Below, in pieces: positions 23,701 through 36,200 of a DNA stretch of 64,000 nt (position 1 is the first letter of the stretch; each line of letters starts with the position of its first letter). This stretch comes from Ricordea florida. Its lineage: Eukaryota; Cnidaria; Anthozoa; Corallimorpharia; Ricordeidae. Below the pieces are notes generated by a model that did not search any database, was not told the origin of the DNA, and saw nothing but the letters and a program-made list of their open reading frames with translations. The position numbers and the translations under genes are program-made. Location of the stretch: assembly GCA_949710005.1 (NCBI GenBank), contig OX453277.1:12352678-12416677 (forward strand). Reading direction: 5' to 3'.

Positions 23701-24740
23701 ACTTCAGTTACTGAAATAGTTTTGTATTGCTATGTTTTATTCTGTAGGGCCGGCGTTACTTCTCAGCATCAACAGAGAAACAAGTGGTAGCTGGAAAGCT
23801 GGCTCTCATATCAGAGGGCATAGCTTTTGTCATGAAGCAGGTGGCAGCCGGCATTGTGGCCTTTGCACCTGTTCTTAATTGCGAACTAGACAGTTTTCGC
23901 GAAGTGCTCCTCACCCATCAATGTGACGAAGTCGAGAGTGACGAAGAATGTGTAGATGACGATGACAATGGCGACGGCGATGATGATGGCGATGATGATG
24001 GCGATAACGAAGTATTAGAGTGCGATGAGGAGGATTCCACCAGTGGTAGAAATTCTAAATCCGAATTTATTCTTGTTGCTTTACAGAAATTAACTGTTGA
24101 TTCTTCGGAGCCTGTTTCGGCTGAAGAGGTTCGACCTGGTGTGTCCTGCTGGCGCCTTCCAAGTGAGATAAGCCAGGGTCGTTACAAAGGGCGCAATGGA
24201 AGTAATGCCTGTAGTTTAATATCACTTATGATTGGATACGTGTTCCACAAAAACAAACCGCCAATTCCACTGCAACAAACCACCTTGTCTGACAACATCA
24301 TCGCTATTATATGCGGTTGCATGGAGCTTGGTAACCGAGTTTATGATTTGTGCCGACACAATTTACCTTCAAGATACCTTTCCATTCAAGAGGCTGCGAG
24401 TGTCTTGGACACTTGGCTTGATTGCTCTGTTGGAAAAGCATTACCAGTCCGATTACAAGATCCACACGAGATGTCTACTATTTGTGGTCAACTTAGTTTG
24501 GCCATGTCTTCCCAAGATGCTTCTGTTTCATTTCTCATAATGAATGAAAAAACATCGTTTTTCTTTACGACAACGAACGAAGTACTTTACCTAGATACTC
24601 ACAGCCATTCACCTCATGGTGCTGTTGCAATCGTTTCCACATTACCTTATATTGGTGAATTCTGTAATGCTGTGTGGAATCTTGAAGGACATAGCGAGAA
24701 CACATTTGGAAACTTGGCATTTGTTAATTTTCCAGTGTAG
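14704..24740 (+). CDS. KDZ transposase with C-terminal cysteine-peptidase-like domain (17 exons)
   Basis: Proposed exons: 14704-14719, 14865-15119, 16209-16268, 16879-17259, 17843-17947, 18523-18761, 19139-19320, 19571-19667, 20077-20412, 20943-21060, 21256-21347, 21483-21597, 21774-22061, 22609-22773, 22972-23142, 23613-23647 and 23748-24740. All junctions are GT-AG and phases agree, giving about 1215 aa. Domains: basic N-terminus; B-box-like zinc cluster (C173, C176, C185, C188, C195, C198, H203, H209); further CxxC pairs at 248-285; RNase H-like KDZ core with likely catalytic D400 (HVDGNMKL), D520 (WYDVVCKY) and E577 (GEEVEQ); coiled-coil-rich 600-870; acidic 946-981. The C-terminal domain has NAC (C1040) and LDTHSHSPHGA (D1168, H1170). 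It would excise and integrate the element in the nucleus. Exon 14 could instead end at 22737. Confidence 0.88.
16086..16200. repeat. AAT/ATT microsatellite in intron 2 of the transposase gene
   Basis: Runs of AAT and ATT units ending just before the exon 3 acceptor at 16207-16208. A second AAT array lies in intron 4 at about 17434-17505. Confidence 0.85.
18185..18470. repeat. MITE-like GCTTATAAGCGG repeat in intron 5
   Basis: Several copies of GGGCTTATAAGCGG/GGCTTATAACCGG motifs in both halves of a 285-bp segment suggest a dispersed element within the intron between exons 5 and 6. No clean TIR or target duplication was seen. Confidence 0.45.
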
Positions 24741-25904
24741 CTGTTCAATTAAGTTATACCTTAAAATCCTCAAATGCAGTCGGCTGTATGTTTTGTTCTT
24801 GAGAACTGCCGCACAGAATATTATAAAAGAAAAAATTGTAACCACGGTATACCGTAGACCATGTCATGCTACGCTGTATTCGCAACGTACTCGTTGACGA
24901 AAGTGGCGATAGCTTCTAAAATGAAACGAGCAATACTCTGAACGGATCAGATATGAGTAGCTTTCCAGTTCCACCTGTGCATGTTTCACCCATCCACTAG
25001 TTTAACAACTGAAAGATGCTAAAAGTTTTTTTTAAATAGCCGGAATAGATTAGACTAGTGTAGACAAACTTTCTTTAGAATCTGGAGTGGTTGCCCATTC
25101 TCCCGAGCCTGGATCTCGAGTTAAAAACTCACAGCTCGTTACATTAAAAACATTACTACTTTCATAGAGGTCTTCAATAAGGACAACCTTGCGTTATTGA
25201 TCTTTACAATTGACAGCTCAAGTGCGGGAATGAAAAATATGAAAATTAATTAAAAATCAAATAGAAGTAACGATTGTTTCAGTTATATGAAAATATATAA
25301 GAGAGATTTAAAAAAGTCAGTTGGCTTGCTGGATACGTGTAGCTTGGTTGATCACAACGCTGCCATATGAGTGGTATTAAATGACGATCATTGGTTGAAT
25401 TTCGTTCAAGCCTGAATATCTGTAAGGCTCTATTTTTTACTACTGCTGACCTATGTATACATGTACAAATGCAATTATCTTTCTTATATTAAAATCTTCA
25501 TTCTATTGTTCAAAATACGAATTTTGATATTTCCTGTTACAATTAAAATAAACCTGAACACGCCCAACACCTTGCAAAATTTTTAAAGCTCTTGTAATAT
25601 ATTACATCACAGAAATGCCAAAATTGCACCACGTACATCACACGAAAGCCAGTTAAATGGCCATTTACGAAAATAAACTATTCCACAAGCCACGCTTGCT
25701 TTCCATCCTATTTTCTTAACTATCTCAACACAATTTCAATCTGAGACGCGAGGCGAATATTTAAAAACAACGCCTGGTAAGTCAAGTTTATCCCAGGATA
25801 TTCTCAAAGTCTCGCGTTTTTTCTTGATTTCGCGAGATAAAATCAAAAATCGATGATCTTTGGATGTCGCAAGTCTCAACAATATTGCATTAATAGATTG
25901 GATT
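24741..25904. other. Noncoding interval after the transposase gene
   Basis: This holds the presumed 3' UTR and AT-rich spacer inside the giant element. I see no gene. Confidence 0.5.
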
Positions 25905-27800
25905 GTCATGATTTACCCCGTTTTTCTTGAATTCGGTAACAAAAACAATGGAAAATGGGAGTGAACATTGAATATCGCTAATTCAAATACATTGCATTTA
26001 ATTTGAAGGCTGGAGTGCCCGAATTTACACCGTTTATAAGGAACAGTTCGCTGACCACAAAATAAATCGAACATCAGTGTAAGGATTGGATATAGCAACC
26101 TGGGACATATCGCATTCGTAGGGTACATTGTCACAATTCACCCAGTTTTTCTTGAATAGTTCGCCGATCACAATATAAATGGAAAATCGGGGTGAAGATT
26201 GGCTATAGCAAGTTGGGACATACATCATTTATAGGTGACACTGTCAGAATTCACCCCGTTTCCCTTGGATAATTAGCCGATCACAATATAAATGGAACAT
26301 CGGGGTGAAGATTGAAAATAGCAAGTTGGGACAAATTGCATTTGTGCGGTACATTGTCAGAATTCACCCCGTTTTTCTTGAATAATTCGCCGATCGCAAA
26401 ATAAATGGAAAATCGGGGTGAAGATTGGAAGTAGAAGGTTGGGACACAATGCATTTGTGCGGTACATTGTCAGAATTCACCCCGTTTTTCTTTAATAACT
26501 CGTCAATTACAATGTAAATGGAAAAACGGGGTGAAGATTGGAAATAGCAAGTTGCGGCTCATTGCATTTTTGGGGTACATAGTCAGATTTTACCCCGTTT
26601 TTCTTGAATAATTCGCCGATCGCAAAATAAATGGAAAATCGGGGTAAAGATTGGAAATAGCAAGTTGGGACACATTGCATTTGTGGGGTACATAGTCAGA
26701 ATTCATCCCGTTTTTCTTGAATAATTCGCCGATCGCAAAAAAAATGGAAAATCGGGTTGAAGATTGGAAGTAGCAAGTTGGGACACAATGCATTTGTGCG
26801 GTACATTGTCAGAATTCACCCCGTTTTTCTTTAATAACTCGTCAATTACAATGTAAATGGAAAAACGGGGTGAAGATTGGAAATAGCAAGTTGGGACAAA
26901 TTGCATTTGTGGGGTACATAGTCAGATTTTACCCCGTTTTTCTTGAATAATTCGCCGATCGCAAAATAAATGGAAAATCGGGGTGAAGATTGGAAGTAGC
27001 AAGTTGGGACAAATTGCATTTGTGCGGTACATAGTCAGAATTCACCCCGTTTTTCTTTAATAACTCCTCAAACACAATGTAAATGGAAAAACGGGGTGAA
27101 GATTGGCTATAGCAAGTTGGGACACATTGCATTTGTAGGGTAAATTGTCAGAATTCATCCGTTTTTCTTTAATAACTCGTCAATTACAATGTAAATGGAA
27201 AAACGGGGTGAAGATTGGAAATAGCAAGTTGCGACACTGCATTTGTGGGGTACATAGTCAGATTTTACCCCGTTTTTCTTGAATAATTCGCCGATCGCAA
27301 AATAAATGGAAAATCGGGGTGAAGATTGGAAATAGCAAGTTGCGACACATTGCATTTGTGGGGTACATAGTCAGATTTTACCCCGTTTTTCTTTAAGAAC
27401 TCGTCAATTACAATGTAAATGGAAAAACGGGGTGAAGATTGGAAATAGCAAGTTGGAACAAATTGCATTTGCGCGGTACATTGTCAGAATTCACCCTGTT
27501 TTTCTTTAATAACTCCTCAAACACAATGTAAATGGAAAATCGGGGTGAAGATTGGATATACAAAGGGGGGATATATTATGTTAGTAGGTTAGATTTTCAG
27601 AGTTTACCCCGCTTTTAGCGAACAAGTCGCCGATCACAAAATAAATGTGGGGTCGGGGTAAGGATTGGATATAGTAAGTTTGGACATATCGCGTTTGTAG
27701 GTAAGATTGTCCGAAATCTCCCCGTTTTTTTCTTGAATAATTCGCCGATCAAAAAAAAAAAGTGGAAATCGGGTTGAACATTGAATATCGAAAATTGGGA
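25905..27800. repeat. Tandem satellite, about 113-bp unit, about 16 copies, inside the transposon
   Basis: Successive units show TCAGAATTCACCCCGTTTTT, TTCGCCGATCGCAAAATAAA, CGGGGTGAAGATTGG, AAATAGCAAGTTGGGAC and CATTTGTGCGGTACA, spaced about 113 bp apart. Two unit types alternate in the middle (a TTCGCCGATCGC type and a CTCGTCAATTACAATG type), giving a 226-bp higher-order period. Every unit has a built-in dyad: CACCCCGTTTTTC against GAAAAACGGGGTG. The outer units are more diverged. Minus-strand frames of about 67 codons recur with the period and are repeat by-products. Confidence 0.92.
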
Positions 27801-27804
27801 TATA

Positions 27805-28175
27805 TTAAGCGCCCCTATTCCAATAAGCGCCCCCTTTTTTACAAGCGCCCCCATTCCCCATTCTTGCCACTGAAGTCATCGACGTCGAATAGAGATACTC
27901 ATGAACATTCACCGTACTGTACATGTATATTTGTAACTGCTAAAATGAACAATTCTTTTAAAAGTAACTGAACTTTCAACAATTTGTTACTATTACAGTT
28001 TCTGTTATTGTTAGTTATTTTCATATTTATTGAAGTTTCGTTCTTGAACATTTGGTTGTTTTCCAATAAATTAATTAAGCGCCCTGTCCCGAATAAGCGC
28101 CCTGTCTCGAATTAGCGCCCTCCCTTGAGGTGCCAAAGGTAAATAAGTTCCCCGGGCGCTAAATCGAATCATTAC
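27805..28175. repeat. AAGCGCCC-bounded repeat segment
   Basis: Clusters of AAGCGCCC motifs at 27808-27850 and 28078-28125, with the inverse GGGCGCTAAA near 28154, bracket about 350 bp. It looks like a MITE-type element; the exact ends are unclear. Confidence 0.4.
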
Positions 28176-28786
28176 GGTCTGTGGCTGCTTATATTGTCGT
28201 TGAATATCTGGATATCACAGATTGGGGCAATTGGAAATGTAGGTTATATTGTCAGTATCAGCCCTGAAAAAAATTGGTTGAAAATTTGATGCAAACCATT
28301 TTCTCTTGACCCTAAATATTGCAGTTCGTTTTGGCTAATTGTACTTCAATTGTACACCTAGAATTGTCATTCATGAGAGGGCAGCCCTGTCGGAACAGTT
28401 TGATGTTTTGTCTTTTTTTGTGGTGTTTTTTCATAAATAAGTTCACTTTTGAGGGGCGCATCATGTCGGCACTTAGTTCTCTTTTTCAAATGTTAGTAGT
28501 CTGACTAATTGATCAATAGGTGGGAGGGACGGGTGAGGCCGCGGTAGAAAATAATTAACGAAGTATTGGACACGTGATCAACTAGTGTACATCGCAAGTC
28601 AGGTAAGTTTTGATATCAAATTCACTGCGCGGCCTAATGCTTTTACACAGACATTCAATTTTCTGTTTCTAATTCTTTTTAAAGTCTTCATACGTTTCTG
28701 ACATTTTTAGGATCGATCGATTGAACGAAATCGAATTATTATACCTCGCTCTTTTTCACAGCTTCACTGGAGTCCTAAAGAAAAAA

Positions 28787-31744
28787 ATGTTCCGAAGAAA
28801 TCGTGGTAATTTTCCTTCGAAGGTAAGGTTACTCCCCGAAAACAGATAGAGAGATGAGCGCGCCATGCAGTGCTAAATCATTCTTAATTTTGGCACATTT
28901 GGACTTAACAAAATTACAAAATTGCTTTGGCACGGTTTTCCACGCTCGTGCAATTTTCAGAATCCAGGAATTCGAGTAATAATTGTGATTCTTGATATTA
29001 AAAGGAAACCAAATTGTACACTAAAGGAATACTCATGAAATTAGGAAATAATTTGACTCATGGTATTTTATTTCAAAGTTATAATAATCGAATGTTTAAT
29101 CTGATAAATTGCACGTGCACAATATGAAGCCATTTGATTAGTCGTCACTATTAGGTTAAATAATATAATGAGTTTAATTTTGGCGCTAAATTTAACAAAT
29201 TGACCTCCGTTATTTATGCGTCTGTCCTCTTATTGATGATAAATTGCGTCATAACATTGTCAAAGTGTTGTAGATCCACGAGCCGATAGGCGAGTGGATC
29301 TACAACAAACTTTGACAATGTTATGACGCAATTTATCATCAATAAGAGGACAGACGCATAAGAAACTGACGTCAATTTGTTTTTTACAATAACAAAACGC
29401 GAAAAAGGTCAAATGAAGCCTTAAAGGAAAAGAAAACGCAAGTAAACAGCAAGTAAACTCGAAAAATGCTGAATTTTATTTAAATTGACGCAATCAGGGT
29501 GCAACTATTCTCAATAACTTTTCTTGCCTTCTTATTGGCTTGTGACAACACGTAATACAATTTGATTGGGTAAAAATCTGACTGTTTGACAGCTCACTTA
29601 TCACGCGAAAAAACCTTGCATAAATTAAAATTTTATGTGTCTGTACTCTTATTGATGATAAAAATTAGCCAATCAGCGCGCGAGAATTCGCTCAGTTATT
29701 GTAAAATCTATGATTTCACATGTGTTTACGTGAAGGACAGGTGTGGGGTGGGAAAGAGGCAAGGGTACCCCAACTAAGTGAGCATCCCACCTAACCAATC
29801 TACCCTGGTTGACCAACTTTTGCATACATTCTGTAAGAAAAACCTGTGTACATGTGAGACAGGCCAGGTAGCCTGGGTAGCCTGGCCAGCCAAGGCAGTA
29901 AGACACTACCTCTCAACCTCCATTTTCATTCGCCCACTGTAAACACTACCTCTACTGTTATTCAGGGCTAGGGGCATTGTTATGACCTGTTATCTATTGT
30001 TTTTAGAACCAATGAAGTAACTCGTTCTGAAAGGTAGTGGGCGACCCAGCCAAGGCACCCTGTCTGCTTGTTTATTTGTACCACAATTCTATGTGGGCTA
30101 TCAGAATAAGGAAAAATTCAGAGACAGACCATTATTTTTTTTTTTGAGCGGGTGGGGGAATCTTGGCAAGGTAGTTTTTCCTCTTCAGGATGTGCAACAT
30201 TTTTTTTATTGGCCACTTGGTTAATGTTTTTCCCTATGGCTCCCCTTTGGCATGATTGTGTTCAGCCTTTTTCCTGTGCAGGAATTTTTTTTGGAAATTG
30301 CTCATACCTCCCCCCCCCCCCCCCTCCAAGACATAATGGAAATCAATTATTGTGTGCTTTCTGGCACAGGCATACATCCATGAAAAGACACTGATTAGAA
30401 AACATATTCTTAATTTCAGTTACAATTTTGGAGAAGAGTTTTTTGTGTTTTGCAGAATATGAAAATTACTGCTAAAATATAATCTATTCCAAAAGAAACA
30501 TGACAAATTCAAAAGGATAATGACTTGTTTTCTGAGTATGTGTAGAACTTTTGTCAACCAAACCTTGAGGTAAAACCATGAGGTCTTACTTAAGTATGTC
30601 AACTTTAGGGGAGGTTGGATTAATTGTCAGTACACATAGAGTTTGTTGTTCAAATTTTTAACTTCATGGGAAAATTGTTTAGTGGGCTGGAGTTAAATAC
30701 ATTTGCCATTTTTTTTTCATAACGGTTTTTTTTTTTAAAAATTGTCCAGTGCTGTCACTGACACTGATAATTATTTTTGTAATAACTTTTCAGGGCAAAA
30801 GTGGTGTTTGTCGAATTCAAGGCTGTCCACAAATGGGAAAAATGCTCAAGAGACTCGACAATCACCTTTCAAGGTGCCACCAAGGGGTGACAAGAGCAAT
30901 GAATGATCGACAGCCACATTTTGCATCACAATCTAGGTCACGTGTTACTTGCATGTTGCCTGGTTGTGGAAAAGAGGTCCTGCACTTATCCAAACACCTC
31001 AAAAACATCCATGCAATGAGTGCCACTGACTATCTTGCAAAGGTGGAAGAAGAGAGAGAAAGTCAGGGAAAAAGAAAAAGTCCTTCCAAGTACCACACAA
31101 ACATAGATAAAACAAATGAGACTAAGAAAATAAAAAATGACGAAAGTGTTCATGATAAAGAGACAACTGGGATGGGCTTTGAACCTGTTCCAGAAAGTGA
31201 CTTGAGTGAAACTTCCACTGTGCAGGACAGTCCAGATGTCTTCAGAACTGAAGATAAGGATCCAGAGACAACTGGGATGGTTTTTGAAGCAGTTCCAGAA
31301 AGTGATTCAAGTGTACTAGATTTCACTGAACAAGAAAGACCAGATGTCTTAAGAAGTGAAGATAAGGATGCAGTTCATTGCGAACCAAGTAAACTGGTTT
31401 TAGAAGAGTTAAATCCTGATACATATTCAAGGGAAAAACTCAGATACCTTGTGCACAACACATCACCTGATGGTGTACGTTTCCTGCTTGTGTATGTAAA
31501 AAGAAAAGGAGGTTTGGCAGACTTTCATAGGTCAAAACTCTGTACAGACATTCTTGGAAATATGCCTTTTTCCACAGTGAAAGAAATTTACCTCTACCGG
31601 AAGTACCTGACAAGTTTTTATCGGTTGGCCAGGTTCTACCCATATCCTGATAAAGAGATGATAAATAGTTGCTTGGCCTGTGATGTGATGGGGAAAGGAC
31701 AATGTTCAGGTCCCGTTCTTCCAAAGTCTTTATATTTTTTGTAG
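28787..31744 (+). CDS. C2H2 zinc-finger protein carried by the giant transposon (2 exons)
   Basis: Proposed exons are 28787-28822 and 30794-31744, joined by a phase-0 GT-AG intron (AAG|gtaagg ... ttttcag|GGC), giving about 328 aa. Two zinc fingers lie near the N-terminus: C18-x4-C23-x12-H36-x4-H41, and a second with MLPGCGKEVLHLSKHLKNIH. An acidic, Ser/Thr-rich middle contains two copies of a TTGM(G/V)FE-VPESD block. A conserved-looking C-terminal part (LRYLVHNTSPDGVRFLLVYV onward) has no function I recognize. After a six-T run at 31735-31740 the frame ends, yet the next frame (31743-31904) encodes two C-x5-C-x2-C clusters. A one-base indel may therefore have cut off about 50 residues. It is probably a DNA-binding cargo or accessory protein (inference). 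Confidence 0.7.
29194..29383. mobile_element. Near-perfect 190-bp palindrome (foldback MITE)
   Basis: Arms of about 88 bp (TTATGCGTCTGTCCTCTTAT outward, GTTGTAGATCCAC inward) flank a loop of about 14 bases centred at 29287. It lies in the intron of the zinc-finger gene. A related ACTCTTATTGATGATAAAA half-site recurs at about 29643-29663. Confidence 0.85.
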
Positions 31745-31904
31745 ACAAAAATGCTCAAGTGACTTAAATTGTAAGAAATGTATTTATTTTGATCACAGAC
31801 CATCTCATTGTTTTGATTTTTTTCACTGCAAACGATGTGATGAGGACTACAAAGCATCCACAAGACATCAGCCGTACCCACAGATTAACAATGGTGCAAA
31901 TTAA

Positions 31905-32460
31905 ACAACACATTTTATAATTTAATATTGTTATTATTATTGCTATTTTTATTCAACATTCCAAAATCTGTACTCATAATTTACTCTGTATGCTTATTAC
32001 AGAAACAAAAGTCAGACTCCCCACTCAGGTATTTATTATGTAACAACTCCAATATTTCTGTATAAACAGAGGATATTACTTGGCCACACAGTAATAGTGC
32101 TATAAGCATGTATAGAGGGTAGGAAATTGATAAAAACTGCTATCCCACTGTTATACACTTGTTTTATATCATGGTTACATCGTGTGATATCATTTTTATC
32201 AATTTGCTATCACTTGACATACCATGAAAGTTTTATATTACAATAAATAGAAATATCACAAGTAATTAATGCAAAATATCCAGAATCCAAAAAGGTTTCC
32301 TGAAAGGTTGGAAACAAACCTCTAGATACCACTTTCAAAACCTCTTGGATTTTGATTGGTGTAAGTAGAACAGAGCATATTATGTTTCAGAACAATGAAC
32401 CTAGTGTAATGAATATCTTTTATTAAGGCACTCAAGAAAAGTTTGTCTAAGTATTCATTA
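31905..32460. other. Noncoding interval
   Basis: Presumed 3' end of the zinc-finger gene and spacer. An inverted motif (CCTAGTGTAATGAATA at about 32399) pairs with TATTCATTACACTAGG at about 33051; the Penelope fragment sits between these arms. Confidence 0.45.
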
Positions 32461-33046
32461 GAAATTGGATAAATCAAACGAGTTGATTAAGTAAGTTATA
32501 CCACCGTAAGGTGAATGGGAGGTACTGACAATTCGAGCGTTAGCCCTTCGTCGGAGCGAATGAGAGGATTGTGGGTTACGTACAATTTATATAGAGAAGT
32601 TTGGAGCCATGCTATCGGTGGAACCATAGCAATGTGTGAATGGAAGTGAATAAATTAGATGAATGATTAAATGAATGAGAAACGTTCGTTGATACCGTGG
32701 GGATTAAGAGAACCGAGTTGGAATATAAACTTCTGTTCTAGGTTTTTACGGCTTTCCGTGTTGCCCTGATGCACGGAAAGGCCACATACTGCCATGTTGT
32801 GAGTTGAGTGGTTAGGTAGATTAAAGTGTCACGCTACAGGTTTCGATGCATCTTTGTCATCTCGTTCGACGTCACGCAGATGTTCGCGGAAACGGTCACC
32901 TAATCTCCTTCCGGTCTCGCCGATGTATATCTTCTTGCATAAGGTGCATTTTATGCAATAGATAACATTGGCAGAAATGCATGTGAAACGGTCTGTGATT
33001 TTAAACGATCGTTTAGGTCCTGCTATTTTGTCTGTGTTGTAGATGA
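32461..33046 (-). mobile_element. Penelope-like element, 5'-truncated, GIY-YIG endonuclease end
   Basis: The minus strand from 33046 to 32667 encodes a GIY-YIG-type nuclease end, with VIYCIKCTLCKKIYIGETGR followed by RLGDRFREHL, then the conserved tail LGSLNPHGINERFSFI and a stop. One TGA interrupts it after KPVA. The insert is flanked by an exact 13-bp duplication, TAAGTATTCATTA, at 32448-32460 and 33047-33059. The 3' end carries the terminal motif (GTTAGCCCTTCGTCGGAGCG) seen also at 6040 and 53115. The nuclease would nick target DNA for priming; this copy is dead on arrival (reverse transcriptase missing). Confidence 0.85.
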
Positions 33047-33256
33047 TAAGTATTCATTACACTAGGCTCGTGGTTCTGAATTCAAAGTCTGTTCCTCAAG
33101 GGGAACGCTGAGGTAACTGCCTCCATGTAGTTCTAACTATTTACTATACTTTTATCTTTGTTCATATATTGTATTTACCAGTACCATATGTGTCTTTTTT
33201 ATGTGGACTTGCAAATCAGAATAAATCAAAAAGGTGTACATGACAGTGTACATCAA

Positions 33257-36200
33257 CTACTTCCTGTAAACATAGGGTGTCAATGCTAATGATTTATTGG
33301 CTAACAGCCTTGCTGTCATCAAACACTTAGCAGGTAATGCAAAAAACTTTCCCTTCTCCAGAAATGAGTTTTCAGACTCATCCCCAAGAATGAGTGGTGC
33401 CTCATGGTTTGGTTTGGTGGTTGTGATCATAACGCAGTGATGGTCTGGGGGGATTCTAAAACCATGAATGTTTTCTCTTTGAGGTTGAACATGACCTCCT
33501 GCAACAATGGTACCATTAAGAACATACACCACCATATCTCCTACAACAAAAATATGTGCACATATCAGTATTCATATCTGTATCAGTGCAATTAATGTGA
33601 ATAAGGGGAAGCAGTGTTGAGGCCTAAAGAGAAAAGAAATAAAAATGGCTGTGAACAGACCATCTCTGTATATTTAACAGTTATATTTCCACAAGTGTGC
33701 ATTGGACATGAGATGGTAGATAGCCAACGAGGCACGTTAAGCGCCAAGTTGCCTATAACAATCTAATATCCAACAAGCACAAGTGGAATAATTGTTTTAT
33801 TAAAAACACCCAAAAGAATTTCAATATTTGAGCTCCCCAGCTGTTTTTGTTCATGCGCATCAGTTCCTGTTCACAGAGGTTGTTCATTTGCTCTCAACCT
33901 CTCACTTTATTATTTTTGTGTAGTATGTAGTGGATCATATACCTGATTGAGGTGTCAATGAAATTGGTGATGCTATATCTTCCAGGCTGTTGGATTCCAG
34001 GTGTGATTCTTTATTACCTGCATTAGGTAAAATATGAACCACATTTTACAATAACAAGGCAATAAGCGCAATTTTAAATTCATGTAAAGAGCTCATGAAC
34101 AAAAGCATAGTCACTATGTCCATTCTACAGTATGGTCTCTACAAATTTAAAAATGATTCAGGTATGCAGACCACTTCTGTTAAACTTGTCCATAATTATT
34201 CCCTGCATGCCTAGACATCTTAATCACCAGCTACACATTAAGAAGGTGCTGCAGAATAAAAACCACCCCTAGCTATACACTTTAATTTCAATAAAGCTTG
34301 AATAGTTGAAAACAGTGTTCTTTCCATTTCTTTAATTACAGTAATACAACTCCGCAGGGGCAAGTTTAACAATTATTAGTCATATGATTAACAGTTGCAA
34401 ATGGGTTATTCATAAACAGTTTTTGCTATCAAGTTCTCACTTTGATAATTTTTTAATGTAGTATATTGTGGATCATATACCTGGTTGAGGTGTTGATGAA
34501 CTTGTTGGCATTACATCTGTTACCCCTTCACGGCTGTTGAATTCCTGGCCTGATACGTTACCTAATATATATATTTATATATAACTAATTAACTGGAGAC
34601 AGTACTGTTTCGGCATTCTGGGCCTCATAAGTGCAGTGCTGATGCTAGGATGGAGGTTGAGCTATAAAGCCACCCCAAATGATCCCACACATGGTATCAT
34701 CTAAGCCATGAGTGCTCAAACTAGTAAAACTAGTGAGCATATAATTTCAATTTCATGAAAAGTAAACACTGTCCAGCCATAGAATTATCACTACCAATTT
34801 GGAATGATTCAGATATGCAGACAGCACAATGGTGTTTGTCAAAGCTGTACAGGGGCGTAGCCAGGACGATCCCTGAGGTGTTCTTGATTCCCTCCTTTGT
34901 GATATAATGTTTTAATTAAACAACATACAAACCTAATAATTCAGGTGGCTAAAAAGTGTGAATCAGGAGAATCAACATGCCATAAATTGTTTGTAGTGCT
35001 AGTTAGTTACATACTCCATTTTCAGGACCAACCATCTGCAGTGGACTACGTAAGTACCCTGGGTGTGAAAGTGTGACCATGCACTTTTTTGAAAACTCCT
35101 TACCTAGCTATGCCCCTACTATAATATGTACCTTAAGCAACTAGAGGAATAAATTGCTACTCTTCCTGTATGATGAGATGCTTCTCCATGGCAGGTGACC
35201 CCCCCCCCCCCCAAGCATTTTGTCAGGTATCTTTGACAGTTTGCTGGTTAAGCCATTTATACAGCTACTACATTAAAGCTCTTAATCTGCCTAGAAAGCT
35301 ATAACCATCAACTAGGCAATGCATCTCCCAAAAAAAGTATACTCATAGCAAATACCCAGAGTTAACCCTTCACCTTGCAGAGTGGAGGAACAGTAAAGTT
35401 GTCATTATTAATATTGTTAAAAAATTATTATACATCTAAATTTTACATCTTATTTGTACAAGCTACAATCCACATAAAGCAGCTTGGATACATTTCCCGT
35501 GAATAAAACAAATAAAAATAATAGCAGAAAAGAAGAGCAAAATACATGTACAAACCATTTTCGTGGGGCATGGCAACCTCCTTATTGCCCTTGTCTGACT
35601 TGAGTGACTTGAGATCTATGCACACACACACAAAATGCACAATTATTTAAAAATATATTTAGTAGAAAGTAAAAAAAGAGAGAAAAAAAAGCAGTTAACT
35701 GCATGTATTGAAGCTTAAGGTCCCCTATACGTTTTAATGAAGTGTGATTGGGGTTATATATTTTTCTGTGAAACATTTCGTGCTTCGTGATTTCCAATTT
35801 CAGTATCGTTTCTTTACCTGCACATGAAATATGCACTTTTTAACTTAAACCTGACCATGCGTGAATAAAGAATTGAATTAGATGTGATTCATGAATCATC
35901 TTGTTTTGTGTGAGTAGTAAATGTATGTCTTTGTTTTCCGCTCTGTGGTTGGGTTTTTTTGAACACAAAACTTTTGTGAGCAAAATCAAGATGTGATACT
36001 TTTGCAACACAAATTTCAGCAGTTTTAGGCCTTCAGAGCGCAACAGTTTGAACAGGGATCGCCTTGATTTTTGCATGAATGTGATAATATCTTGGTTATT
36101 ATTCATGACGCATGATAATTAAGGCCTAACATTTTTACGTTATTACATTTAACAAAGGGGTATAAAGGACGCTCTGTATTTTCTTATTTTCTTAATTTTC

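Noticed and set aside
25913..27468. A series of minus-strand frames of about 67 codons with similar sequence
   Set aside because: They recur with the satellite period and have no start context or domain. They are by-products of the repeat.
25905..27800. Regular repeats that might suggest a CRISPR array
   Set aside because: Units of about 113 bp are similar throughout, with no unique spacers alternating with short repeats, and the locus is eukaryotic. It is a satellite.
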